Assembly: GCF_000264785.1 (NCBI RefSeq)
Contig: NZ_AFJI01000096.1
Coordinates: forward strand, 1-35,888
Source of the DNA: Edwardsiella ictaluri ATCC 33202
GTDB taxonomy: Bacteria > Pseudomonadota > Gammaproteobacteria > Enterobacterales > Enterobacteriaceae
Length of the DNA stretch: 35,888 nt
Direction of reading: 5' to 3'
Positions 1 to 6,980 of this stretch are shown piece after piece. Made by a program: the position numbers and the translations under genes. Below the pieces are notes generated by a model, which saw nothing but the letters and a program-made list of their open reading frames with translations, ran no database searches and had not been told where the DNA came from. The first letter of the stretch is position 1. Each line of letters begins with the position of its first letter.

Positions 1-270
1 CAGTTCGAAAGAGCCATCACGATCACGCGGCGTGCGTAGTTCCAGAGGGCCATCACCGGTGGTAACGGTCTTTGTGGAATAGCCATTGCGGGAGTTGGCA
101 CCCGGTTTAGGCTGATTTTTATCGTAGCCCAGATGGTGGGACATTTCGGCGTTGAGAGCCGCCTCAACGCTGATTTTCTTCAGCAGGCGATCGAACTGAC
201 TGAGATCGTCAGGGGTTTTGAGATTTTTGGCCAGTTCGTTAGCCAGAGCCTGCAACTGTTTTTCGTTCAT
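1..270 (-). CDS. IS256-family transposase, N-terminal 90 residues (runs off window)
   Basis: This is the start of a DDE transposase of the mutator/IS256 family, which cuts and pastes its own element. The visible N-terminus starts MNEKQLQALANELAKNLKT and continues with the family's typical stretch around residues 40-85: an AEMSHHLGY-type motif, a K/R-rich region with N-S-R-N-G, then a DGPLELRTPRDRDG-type segment. The catalytic DDE residues lie further on and are not in the window. The start codon is the ATG at 268-270 on the minus strand; the frame is open to the window edge. Family assignment is from recognition of the N-terminal motif; the exact element name is not known. Confidence 0.8.
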   Translation of the reverse strand, partial: MNEKQLQALANELAKNLKTPDDLSQFDRLLKKISVEAALNAEMSHHLGYDKNQPKPGANSRNGYSTKTVTTGDGPLELRTPRDRDGSFEL

Positions 271-342
271 AAAGTAACCTGCTTTTGATGTTGGATTGAA
301 CATATCAAAATCAGGCAATTACACAAATTTATGTACAGGCTC
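1..342 (-). mobile_element. IS256-family insertion sequence, right-hand part only
   Basis: The window opens inside an insertion sequence whose transposase reads leftwards out of the window. The terminal inverted repeat lies at about 321-342; read on the minus strand it begins GAGCCTGTACATAAATTTG, which resembles the ends of IS256-family (mutator) elements. Between this end and the transposase ATG at 270 there are about 70 bases of leader. The other end and the target duplication are outside the window, so it cannot be judged whether the element is complete. It sits directly against a broken dehydrogenase gene. Confidence 0.75.
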
Positions 343-344
343 CA

Positions 345-565
345 ACATGCCGCATCAATCCGTATGTTGACCGCTGCAACAAAGAGGTCAACGTGGTCGG
401 CGAATGTATTCGCTACAAAATTACCCCATTACATTAGACTTTATCCATAGTGCCAAACGGAATGGATTACCGCTGGAGTCATTGATTACCCATCGTTTCC
501 CTCTGGATAAACTGGCAGGCGAAGATCCGATAGGAGGCATCAGGATCGTATATATCGTACAATAA
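345..565 (+). pseudogene. C-terminal remnant of a zinc-dependent alcohol/polyol dehydrogenase
   Basis: A decayed 3' end of a medium-chain dehydrogenase (sorbitol/threonine dehydrogenase-like). The segment NKEVNVVGECIRY (378-416) matches the family's NKE-(I/V)-x-(I/V)-x-G-x-F-R-Y stretch, but that frame stops at 435-437. The next frame continues LDFIHSAKRNGLPLESLITH from 434, followed by an RFPLDKL motif, and ends at a TAA at 563-565; this is the family's ALDFIHSG...LITHRFPL C-terminus. So there is a frameshift near 431-436, and everything before about 345 is lost at the insertion-sequence boundary. The gene cannot make an enzyme. With the DeoR-type regulator next door it suggests a lost polyol or sugar catabolic locus. 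Confidence 0.7.
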
Positions 566-582
566 AACCGTTAAGGCGTACG

Positions 583-1335
583 TTAAATTACCGTAACACC
601 CAATGACGCAAAGCGCCTCAGCGTTTCTTCATTCATTAAACCATCATTCGCGACGTACTTGACCTGCGACCAGTCGGCCATATTGTAGGGGCTACGTCGC
701 CCGAATTTACTGCTGTCAGCCAGCAGAACCGTCTTTTGCGAGACATCAATCATCGTCCGTTTAGTCATCGCGTTCAGCTCGCTATTTTCCCACAGACCGG
801 TGAGCAGATTTACGCCAAAGCAAGATACGAAACTGATGTGAATATGCTGACTGCGGAAATTACGTTGGGCCATATCGCCGATGAAATCGCCGTGGCGGTT
901 ACAGTAGTCACCGCCGGTGCAGATCACCTGGATGCTCGGACGCGTGCCGATCTCCTTCACCACTTCCATGCTGTTTGTCACCACTGTCAGGGGCATATCG
1001 GGAAGCAAACGTGCAAGAAACCAATCGCTGCTACTGGCATCCAAACCAATGGTCATATAGCGTTCTACCATCGCCAATGCCTTGCGTGCCATGATATTTT
1101 TAGCATCTGTATGTTCGTTGCGCCGTTTTTTAAACAGCTCGCCAAGATCTTCTTGTTGCAACGTCCGGGCACCACCGTGCATGCGCACCAACCGTCCCAT
1201 TTTTTCCAGCCAGGCCAGATCACGGCGTACGGTTTCCACGGATATGTGAAATTGATTGGCCAGTTGCCCAACCGTCACCGAACGCACCTGATTGACTGCA
1301 TTCACGATCTGCTGACGACGAATATGATTTTTCAC
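583..1335 (-). CDS. DeoR-family transcriptional regulator of sugar/polyol metabolism
   Basis: A DNA-binding repressor of the DeoR family. The N-terminus carries the winged helix-turn-helix (RRQQIVNAVNQ... VTVGQLANQFHISVETVRRD, about residues 6-45), followed by the RLVRMHGGA hinge. The C-terminal sensor domain resembles the ribose-5-phosphate-isomerase-like DeoRC fold, with DASSS, VVTNSMEVVKEI, CTGGDY and the closing LLADSSKFG motifs. I prefer the GTG at 1333-1335 because a good ribosome site (GAGAGG) lies 8 bases before it and the resulting 250-residue protein has the usual length; an upstream GTG at 1383 would add 16 residues. The likely effector is a phosphorylated sugar. Its nearest neighbour is a dead dehydrogenase gene, so its targets may be lost or lie elsewhere. 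Confidence 0.85.
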   Translation of the reverse strand: MKNHIRRQQIVNAVNQVRSVTVGQLANQFHISVETVRRDLAWLEKMGRLVRMHGGARTLQQEDLGELFKKRRNEHTDAKNIMARKALAMVERYMTIGLDASSSDWFLARLLPDMPLTVVTNSMEVVKEIGTRPSIQVICTGGDYCNRHGDFIGDMAQRNFRSQHIHISFVSCFGVNLLTGLWENSELNAMTKRTMIDVSQKTVLLADSSKFGRRSPYNMADWSQVKYVANDGLMNEETLRRFASLGVTVI

Positions 1336-1437
1336 ATTGGCGATCCTCTCCCGGGCACTCGCCATTGCATGATATGTTGGCACAATTTTAATTAACAGTA
1401 TTTTTTAAACACTAACTAGCTAATAAAGTTACATTTT

Positions 1438-1578
1438 CTATTGAAGATACCCAATGGCGTGCCAGCTTGTTCTGACTTGCGTATCTTGGTTGTCCCAAGC
1501 TTCAGCGAAGGTGTCCAGCACCATCAATGCAGCGGCCACTGTCGATATTTGATTACAATTTTCAGCCCACCAGGCTTT
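1438..1578 (-). pseudogene. Degenerate transposase-like remnant (possibly IS256 family)
   Basis: On the minus strand a short open stretch between stop codons encodes VAAALMVLDTFAEAW, then DNQDTQVRTSW. This resembles the IS256-family region in which an A-A-L-x-x-L-x-x-F-x-x-x-W-D segment is followed after about ten residues by S-W. Both flanking parts are missing or shifted. Further upstream on the same strand (about 1580-1790) three frames alternate between protein-like pieces such as EGERFWQDGLRVCEEW and GERLYHAITAGWVKKQ, which I do not recognise. The whole 1336-1895 interval looks like decayed DNA with no intact gene. The family call is tentative. Confidence 0.35.
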
Positions 1579-1895
1579 TTATCCTTCCTGTCTGCGGGAT
1601 TGCACCTGTTTTTTAACCCATCCAGCAGTGATGGCGTGATACAACCGCTCACCGATAACCATGGCCAGTCGATGGCATCCACTCCTCGCAGACACGCAAT
1701 CCATCCTGCCAGAACCGTTCCCCCTCCGGCATCACACCACTCCTGAAAGCTGACGTGGGCAGGGTAAGTTTATGTCTGGCCGTACGGTGCTGAACGCATC
1801 ATCCCATAATCTCCTCACTTCAGGTGTTGACCGTAGTTACGGATTGCAGCACGGGCGACAGACTGCTACCAGCTAAGCAACCGGGAGCCTCTGTC

Positions 1896-2717
1896 ATGGG
1901 TCATCTTATCCCCATCGTTTTACCCCCTCATCGCCAGCTGGACAGCGACTTTGACATCCTCGAACACATGGAGCCGACGACCATCTTCGACAGGGTCACC
2001 GACTCCCCTGCCTTTCTCGACGGACTGACAACTGAACCCCATCACATAGGTGAATTCCGCAGCACACGCCAACGGGGGATGTCGTACGCGTTTGACTATA
2101 TCGCTCGCCATACCAATCCACACCGAATCAGGGGCATGTTCAGCAATATCCTTAGCCTGTTCTCGGGGGGATCGCTGAATCAGAACTGCGTGATCTGCAG
2201 TAAGGCCGTAGAAAAGAACCTCGCCGCGCTGGAGTGTGGTATGCCCAATGACTTTTGGGTCGCGGGAAGCACCGTGCCGGGGGGGCTGCCGCAAAATGTG
2301 GCTCCGGAACACTACGTCAGCTTTGCTCTGAAGACCGATCAGCCACTCTCCAGCCAACTGCTGCAGCGCAGTCAGGAGGGAAGCCGAAACATCATCATGG
2401 TAGCGGTTCGGGGCAAAGCCGTTTCCCACGCCATAAACCTGGTACGCACCGATATGGGCGCCATCGTGATCGACGGACAGTGCGGATTGCATTACAACCT
2501 TAACGCCATCAGGGATAGAGAGCGCTTCGACAAATACTATGGCCCGGGCAAAGGCGTCGTACAGATTTACCAAACCGGCGCCGCGCCCAAGGCGCCCGAT
2601 ATTGACGACAGCGCGCTGCGGGAGGATTGGGCGGAGGCTGACACGCCTCCAGACGATGACAAGAAGCAGACCTACGACGCAGTCCCTCAGCAGATTATCG
2701 GGGACTACTTTCGCTAA
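1896..2717 (+). CDS. Candidate papain-fold glutamine deamidase effector (Tox-PL/OspI-like)
   Basis: A 273-residue protein from the ATG at 1896 (GGGAG 8 bases upstream); a GTG at 1824 in the same frame would add 24 residues. The centre shows the pattern of the papain-fold toxin family to which Shigella OspI and many polymorphic-toxin Tox-PL domains belong: an N-C-V-I-C motif at the head of a helix (Cys98, Cys101), then S-H-A-I-N-L-V (His178) and I-V-I-D-G-Q-C-G (Asp193). The His-to-Asp distance is 15 residues, the same as I recall for OspI (Cys62, His145, Asp160), and OspI's catalytic Cys also follows an Asn. OspI deamidates a host Gln; the target here is unknown. The N-terminal 75 residues have no evident domain and could hold a secretion signal. 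No signal peptide, chaperone gene or immunity gene was seen. The gene stands alone between decayed mobile DNA and small stress genes, fitting a horizontally acquired type III (or type VI) effector. The active-site match is seen; the effector role is inference. Confidence 0.55.
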   Translation: MGHLIPIVLPPHRQLDSDFDILEHMEPTTIFDRVTDSPAFLDGLTTEPHHIGEFRSTRQRGMSYAFDYIARHTNPHRIRGMFSNILSLFSGGSLNQNCVICSKAVEKNLAALECGMPNDFWVAGSTVPGGLPQNVAPEHYVSFALKTDQPLSSQLLQRSQEGSRNIIMVAVRGKAVSHAINLVRTDMGAIVIDGQCGLHYNLNAIRDRERFDKYYGPGKGVVQIYQTGAAPKAPDIDDSALREDWAEADTPPDDDKKQTYDAVPQQIIGDYFR

Positions 2718-2831
2718 CTACGGCGCCCTGTGAAAAAAATGGCTACCCGAGATAGAGCCAGCGCACGACGGTGGGGAGATGCAGATGGGCGATCACCATC
2801 ATCCTTGTTATGTCACTGCGCGAAGCATCGC

Positions 2832-3026
2832 CTAGAGATCACCCAGTATATCGATCGCCGTCTCCGCGATCTGCTTCTGCCGGAGCTCATGCTCCGCCAT
2901 CGACGCATGAGCCTGCAGATGCGCCAGAATATTCCCACTGTTTACCTCCAGCCCATGCTGGTGCAAACGGATCACCGCCAGCCCAATCAGTTGACAGGCT
3001 TCATTGAACAGCAACGCGTCTTTCAT
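2832..3026 (-). CDS. YmgB/AriR-family small regulatory protein
   Basis: A 64-residue protein resembling the biofilm and acid-resistance regulators YmgB (AriR), YmgA and YcgZ of E. coli. The pattern is E-x-C-x-L-I-G-x-A-V-x-x-L at residues 9-21, G-L-E-V-N-x-x-N-I at 25-33, then an amphipathic helix ending ETAIDIL. In YmgB these helices form a dimer. The ATG at 3024-3026 is preceded by GAGG with 8-base spacing. In E. coli these proteins act as connector proteins under BluR control in the cold and in blue light; here the gene stands alone, divergent from uspF. An overlapping plus-strand reading frame exists, but the minus-strand protein has the family pattern. Family assignment is by recognition of this pattern. 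Confidence 0.65.
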   Translation of the reverse strand: MKDALLFNEACQLIGLAVIRLHQHGLEVNSGNILAHLQAHASMAEHELRQKQIAETAIDILGDL

Positions 3027-3314
3027 TACACGACCTCGCCAAACAGGAATCAGTCCGGGTGTCTTCCCCCATTCTGGGCTGCCGGAGATACGCGGCCGCC
3101 ATCGGAAGACGTTAACCTAACCTATCACACCCCTGCCCGCATCGACAGTACCTGTGCCATTTCCGCTGCCGTCAGTGGCATTGACTTGACCATGCGGCAA
3201 CGGCTCTGTCGCATAGGATTAGCTGAGGGGAGCCCAGCGCCCAAAGAGGGAAAGCGGGCTACACTTAACAGGCAGGACCATTACTTTACTTTTGTCTAAA
3301 AAACAGGAGATTGT

Positions 3315-3749
3315 ATGTACAAGACCATTCTGGTTTCCATCGACCTCACTGAAGATAACATATCCAGACTGGTGATCCCGCACGTAGAAACCCTCGCCAG
3401 ACTGGAGGACGCTCATATCCATTTCCTGGCCGTGCTGCCGAAGCTGAGCAGTTTTTATGGTATGGAGTCGTTACCGGTCGGCCACTATTCGTCAGAAAAG
3501 GATCGCCTACAGCATGCCGAGGCTGGACTACAGCAGATGGCCGCCCGGTTTAACCTGCCTGATGATCGCACCCACTGTACTATTGCCATCGGCTCGCCGC
3601 GCGATTGTATCCTGCTGCTTGCAGAGGAGATCGGCGCCGATCTTATCATCGTCGCCTCACATCGCCCTGATATTACCACCTATCTATTCGGATCGACGGC
3701 CTCTTCGGTCGCACGACACGCGTCTACGGCCGTACTGGTCGTCCGCTGA
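3315..3749 (+). CDS. uspF: Universal stress protein UspF
   Basis: A 144-residue single-domain universal stress protein, the same length as E. coli UspF. It begins YKTILVSIDLTED, the usual first beta strand with the conserved Asp, and ends with the UspF/UspG-type ATP-binding segment ASHRPDITTYLFGS followed by the strand AVLVVR. UspF-type proteins are cytoplasmic, form dimers, bind ATP and affect adhesion, fimbriation and stress survival in E. coli. The start is the ATG at 3315 with AGGAG 7 bases upstream. The gene is monocistronic: the next gene on this strand starts more than 200 bases on, after a strong inverted repeat. Confidence 0.9.
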   Translation: MYKTILVSIDLTEDNISRLVIPHVETLARLEDAHIHFLAVLPKLSSFYGMESLPVGHYSSEKDRLQHAEAGLQQMAARFNLPDDRTHCTIAIGSPRDCILLLAEEIGADLIIVASHRPDITTYLFGSTASSVARHASTAVLVVR

Positions 3750-3802
3750 TCCCTCTCTTCGCGGGTGTCATGCCGGCTTGCCGCTAAGGCCCCCGGCCAT
3801 CC

Positions 3803-3834
3803 TCTGCCGCCAGGGGGAATTCCCCCTTGGCGCA
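3803..3834. terminator. Strong GC-rich inverted repeat downstream of uspF
   Basis: The core AGGGGGAATTCCCCCT (3812-3827) is a perfect 16-base palindrome. The flanks CTGCCGCCA and TGGCGCAG extend the pairing with one bulged base. A hairpin in the uspF 3' region is the likely role, but there is no T-run, so it is not a classical Rho-independent terminator. It could also protect the mRNA end or act as a protein-binding site. Confidence 0.4.
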
Positions 3835-3956
3835 GGGGCGAAAATTTGCCATCATAACTCCCACACACAGCGTTTACATTTTAGCGATACCGCAGGGTGT
3901 CGCATTGCGTCGGGTTCTGCCCTGCGCCACTTATTTGATTATTTATTAGGTTACAC

Positions 3957-4142
3957 ATGCATCCCGAAATCTGGTCGTTTATTAAAACGGCCTACGGCAT
4001 CGGCGTACTTTTTTGTGCGTTTGTGACGTTTTTTGCCACGAAAGATCCCTCCATGAAAATACGCCTGCTGTCAGCCATTATGGTAGGGCTGACCTGGCCA
4101 ATGAGCTTTCCGCTGGTATTGCTCTTCTGGCTCTTTATGTAG
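3957..4142 (+). CDS. GhoT/OrtT-family small membrane toxin
   Basis: A 61-residue membrane protein with two hydrophobic segments (about residues 9-27 and 34-59). The C-terminal half, IRLLSAIMVGLTWPMSFPL, is the signature of E. coli GhoT and OrtT, which share an I-R-x-L-S-A-x-x-V-G-x-T-W-P-M-S core. GhoT damages the inner membrane and lowers the proton-motive force and ATP, giving persister-like growth arrest; OrtT is its orphan paralogue. In E. coli ghoT lies immediately downstream of ghoS, whose RNase product cleaves ghoT mRNA. Here nothing antitoxin-like lies in the 207 bases upstream, so by position it is orphan, like OrtT. A GhoS-like gene is present 10 kb away at 14280. The ATG at 3957 has a TTAGG-type ribosome site. 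Whether it works as GhoT or OrtT cannot be told from sequence. Confidence 0.8.
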   Translation: MHPEIWSFIKTAYGIGVLFCAFVTFFATKDPSMKIRLLSAIMVGLTWPMSFPLVLLFWLFM

Positions 4143-4148
4143 ACCCGA

Positions 4149-6062
4149 TCAGGCCGCACGACGCAGAGCCGGCGGGGCGTTCGCCTGTGGCGCCGCTGGC
4201 GGCGATACCGCCGCCGGGCGGAAGATATAGTCCAGGATCGCGCGGGTGACCGGTGCCGCCGTCACGCCGTCCCCGCCGCCGTTTTCCAGGATCACCGCCA
4301 TCGCAATGCGCGGGTGGGGATACGGGGCGAATACCGTATAGAAGATATGGTCGCGCAGCCTGACCGGGATCATCCTGGCGTTATAGACCTGATTCTGCTT
4401 CAGGCCGAAGACCTGTGAGGTCCCTGACTTACCGGCAATTTGATAGGGCGCCGTATGAAAATACTTATATCCGGTGCCGTTAGGATCGTTAGCCATACCG
4501 TACATCCCGCGTTTGACGATGTCCCAGATCGGCGACGTCTGGGTGGCGATTTGCTTAAAGTGGCTCTGGCGGTAGGGCACGACCTGCTGGCCGCGGCGGA
4601 CGGCGTACAGCAGGTGCGGCGTCACCACTTTGCCGTTGTTAATCAGGATCCCCAGCGCTTTCACCATCTGAATCGGCGTCGCCGTCCAATACCCCTGCCC
4701 GATGCCGACGGATACCGTATCCCCCTGGTACCAGGGCTTATGATGCACCCGCATCTTCCAGTCGCGATCGGGTAAGACCCCACGTGCCTCTTCATCCAGA
4801 TCGATGCCGGACAGCTGACCGTAGCCAAACTGGCTCATCCACTGGTGGATGCGATCGATCCCCATCTCATAGGCAACCTGGTAAAAGAAGGTATCCGCCG
4901 ACTCCTCAATGGCCTTCACCACATTCAATATCCCGTGCCCGCTCTTCAGCCAGTCTCGGTAACGGCGCTGGGTACCGGGCAGCGTCCAGGTCGGGGCGCC
5001 GAAGAAGGTCGTCTGCGGGGTGATCACCCCCGCCAGCAGCGCCGCGCTGGCCATATAGGGTTTCACCGTCGAGGCCGGAGGGTAGATCCCCTGGGTCACG
5101 CGGTTAATCAGCGGCAGCGCCGTATCATGCAGCAGCGCGCTATAGGCCTTATAGGAAATCCCGTTAACGAAGGGGTTGGGATCGTAGCTGGGACTGGAGA
5201 CCATGGCCAGAATGCCGCCATCGCGCGGATCCATCACCACCACCGCCGCCCGCTGCCCTTTCAGTACCCCCTCAATATATTGCTGTAGCGGCAGATCCAG
5301 TGTCAGATACAGGCTGGCGCCGGCGTGGGGCGGCTGCTCTTTCAAAGAGCGCACTATCCGCCCGTGACTGTCAACCTCGACCTCTTGACTGCCGGTCTTG
5401 CCGTGCAGCAGCGATTCGTAATAACGCTCGATCCCCTGTTTACCGATATCGTGGTCGGCGGCATAGTTTTCCCGCTGTCCTTCGGCATCAAGGCGCTGCA
5501 GATCGCGATCGTTGATTTTAGACACATAGCCAACCACATGCGCCAGCTGTGCGCCATAAGGATAATAACGCTGCTGGTAGGTCGAGAGCATCACCCCGGG
5601 AAAAGCAAATTCGTTGACCGCAAACCGGGACACCTCGCGCTCAGTCAGCCCCTCTTTCAGGGTAACCTCGGCAAAACGACGTGCGTGTTTCATCGCCTGA
5701 TGAAAATCGGCAATCTCCTGAGGCGTCAGGTCCAACAACGGTGTCAGCGCCGTCAGCGTCTGATCAAGATGGGGGATCTTCCCCGGCACCAGCGAAATCT
5801 GGTATAGCGTCTGGTTTTCCACCAGCGGCGTACCGTGGCGATCGTAAATCAGCCCGCGCACCGGCGACACTGGCAGAGTTTTGATGTCGTTCGCATCCGA
5901 ACGGGTCTGATATGCGGCGTGCTCCTGCACCTGAAGGTGGTATAGGTTAACGACCAGTACAGTGAAGCACAGGAGCACCAGTACCAGCGCAATCAGCGTG
6001 CGGCGCAGAAACAGCGCCGACTCGGCACCATGATCGCGAATGGCGTCTTTTAACAAATTCAT
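4149..6062 (-). CDS. PBP2-type peptidoglycan D,D-transpeptidase (MrdA paralogue)
   Basis: A class B penicillin-binding protein of 637 residues that cross-links peptidoglycan in the periplasm. Order of parts: short cytoplasmic N-terminus (AESALFLRR), one membrane helix at about 22-42, a pedestal domain from 60 to 250 (SPVRGLIYDRHGTPL, RYYPYG, YVSKIND), then the transpeptidase domain with S331-T-V-K, S388-A-D and K545-S-G-T, all at nearly the positions of E. coli PBP2 (active Ser330). I chose the ATG at 6062 because its N-terminus lines up with PBP2; an ATG at 6116 would add 18 residues without family support. No rodA, rlmH or rlpA lies beside it, unlike the usual mrdA locus, so it is probably a second copy, comparable to the PBP2-like paralogue reported in Salmonella (PBP2SAL). 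A perfect palindrome lies just upstream. The tail after residue 617 is rich in Ala and Pro. The paralogue status is inference: the canonical mrdA is not visible. Confidence 0.85.
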   Translation of the reverse strand: MNLLKDAIRDHGAESALFLRRTLIALVLVLLCFTVLVVNLYHLQVQEHAAYQTRSDANDIKTLPVSPVRGLIYDRHGTPLVENQTLYQISLVPGKIPHLDQTLTALTPLLDLTPQEIADFHQAMKHARRFAEVTLKEGLTEREVSRFAVNEFAFPGVMLSTYQQRYYPYGAQLAHVVGYVSKINDRDLQRLDAEGQRENYAADHDIGKQGIERYYESLLHGKTGSQEVEVDSHGRIVRSLKEQPPHAGASLYLTLDLPLQQYIEGVLKGQRAAVVVMDPRDGGILAMVSSPSYDPNPFVNGISYKAYSALLHDTALPLINRVTQGIYPPASTVKPYMASAALLAGVITPQTTFFGAPTWTLPGTQRRYRDWLKSGHGILNVVKAIEESADTFFYQVAYEMGIDRIHQWMSQFGYGQLSGIDLDEEARGVLPDRDWKMRVHHKPWYQGDTVSVGIGQGYWTATPIQMVKALGILINNGKVVTPHLLYAVRRGQQVVPYRQSHFKQIATQTSPIWDIVKRGMYGMANDPNGTGYKYFHTAPYQIAGKSGTSQVFGLKQNQVYNARMIPVRLRDHIFYTVFAPYPHPRIAMAVILENGGGDGVTAAPVTRAILDYIFRPAAVSPPAAPQANAPPALRRAA

Positions 6063-6121
6063 GCAAATGGGGACACGGGCGGCATGCGCAGACGCCGGGC
6101 GACTGCGATACGGCATATCAA

Positions 6122-6143
6122 GTAACCTAAACCGTTAGGTTAC
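6122..6143. promoter_or_regulatory. Perfect 9-bp inverted repeat upstream of the PBP2-like gene
   Basis: GTAACCTAA (6122-6130) and TTAGGTTAC (6135-6143) pair perfectly around ACCG. It lies 60 bases upstream of the preferred start of the transpeptidase gene. It may be an operator for a dimeric regulator or a hairpin in the 5' leader. No known regulator motif was recognised. Confidence 0.4.
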
Positions 6144-6289
6144 GCATAAAATGCAGCCCGGCCAACCGCCCGGTTGCTAATCTTATGGCTGCATTGTTTC
6201 AGAATATAAAATATGACGCAAAATGTGACAGGGTGGGAATGGCCCAAAGATAGCCCGACCATCAGACCATCTTTGGTGCAGCGCCAGGA

Positions 6290-6649
6290 TTACACTTTCG
6301 GATTGGGGCCATAGGCATTGCTGTCACGTTGGCTGTCAGACAGGGTAAAGATCAGCAGCACCAGCCAGCCGATCAGCGGGATCAGGCCAATCAGCGCCCA
6401 CCAGCCGGTGCGGCCAATATCATGCAGACGGCGCACCAAAACTGCAATGGATGGAATTAATACCGCCAGACTATAGAGGATGGTCAGGAGCCCCTCCCCA
6501 TTTTCAAACGTCCAGCCCAGCGCCTTTTGCACCATAGCCAGCACGATGGAAATAATGCAGTTAATCAGGACGAACCACCAATATTCTTTGCGGCGCGCCC
6601 GACCAGAAAATACAAAGTAATTTTTGAGAACCTTCAGATACCAGTCCAT
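6290..6649 (-). CDS. DUF805 inner-membrane protein (YhaH/YhaI-like)
   Basis: A 119-residue membrane protein of the DUF805 family. It begins MDWYLKVLKNYFVFSGRARR, nearly the N-terminus of E. coli YhaH, followed by the invariant K-E-Y-W and hydrophobic segments at about 24-45, 55-75 and 85-105; RRLHDIGRTGWWAL in the middle is the family signature, and the protein ends GPNPK. The ATG at 6649 (7-base spacing from AAGGA) matches the family start; an in-frame ATG 21 bases upstream is possible. Function is not known. A weak 8-bp stem (6244-6251 with 6269-6276) lies beyond the stop codon. Confidence 0.85.
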   Translation of the reverse strand: MDWYLKVLKNYFVFSGRARRKEYWWFVLINCIISIVLAMVQKALGWTFENGEGLLTILYSLAVLIPSIAVLVRRLHDIGRTGWWALIGLIPLIGWLVLLIFTLSDSQRDSNAYGPNPKV

Positions 6650-6809
6650 TATCATGTCCTTATTACGCATCTCAGCTGCAATGAATTACCATACTTCTTT
6701 ACTATTATGGAATTGATAGGAGCATTAATCCAGAATCACCGGACCTTTTCCCCAGTGGCTGTACGCAAAAGAAACGTCTCTCTTCCAGGCGACCACGCCC
6801 CACACTGCA

Positions 6810-6837
6810 GTATGCAGAAGTTTAAAAAAGTGCATAC
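6810..6837. promoter_or_regulatory. NikR-like operator upstream of the ABC importer
   Basis: GTATGC (6810-6815) and GCATAC (6832-6837) form a perfect inverted repeat separated by exactly 16 bases. The E. coli NikR operator before nikABCDE is GTATGA-N16-TCATAC, with the same spacing, an AT-rich centre and one base different per half-site. It lies 143 bases upstream of the substrate-binding protein gene, with the promoter presumably in between. The rest of 6650-6980 shows no gene. The similarity is seen directly; NikR binding is inference. Confidence 0.55.
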
Positions 6838-6980
6838 TTTTCCTGTTCTAAATCATATTTACCCGCCGGGGGGTTTGCTATAACTCTTCCCGCTGCGCGG
6901 TATACCCGATTCACCGTGTGCACATGTAGCGACAGTGACGTCGCGATGACGAAGTAAACAACAAAAAATCTGGGAATATA

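Noticed and set aside
1920..2573. Minus-strand reading frame opposite the deamidase candidate
   Set aside because: The plus-strand protein carries an ordered Cys/His/Asp active-site pattern; the antisense frame has none.
2730..3299. Plus-strand reading frame of 189 codons
   Set aside because: The minus-strand YmgB-like protein overlaps it and has a family pattern and ribosome site; the plus frame has no recognisable domain.
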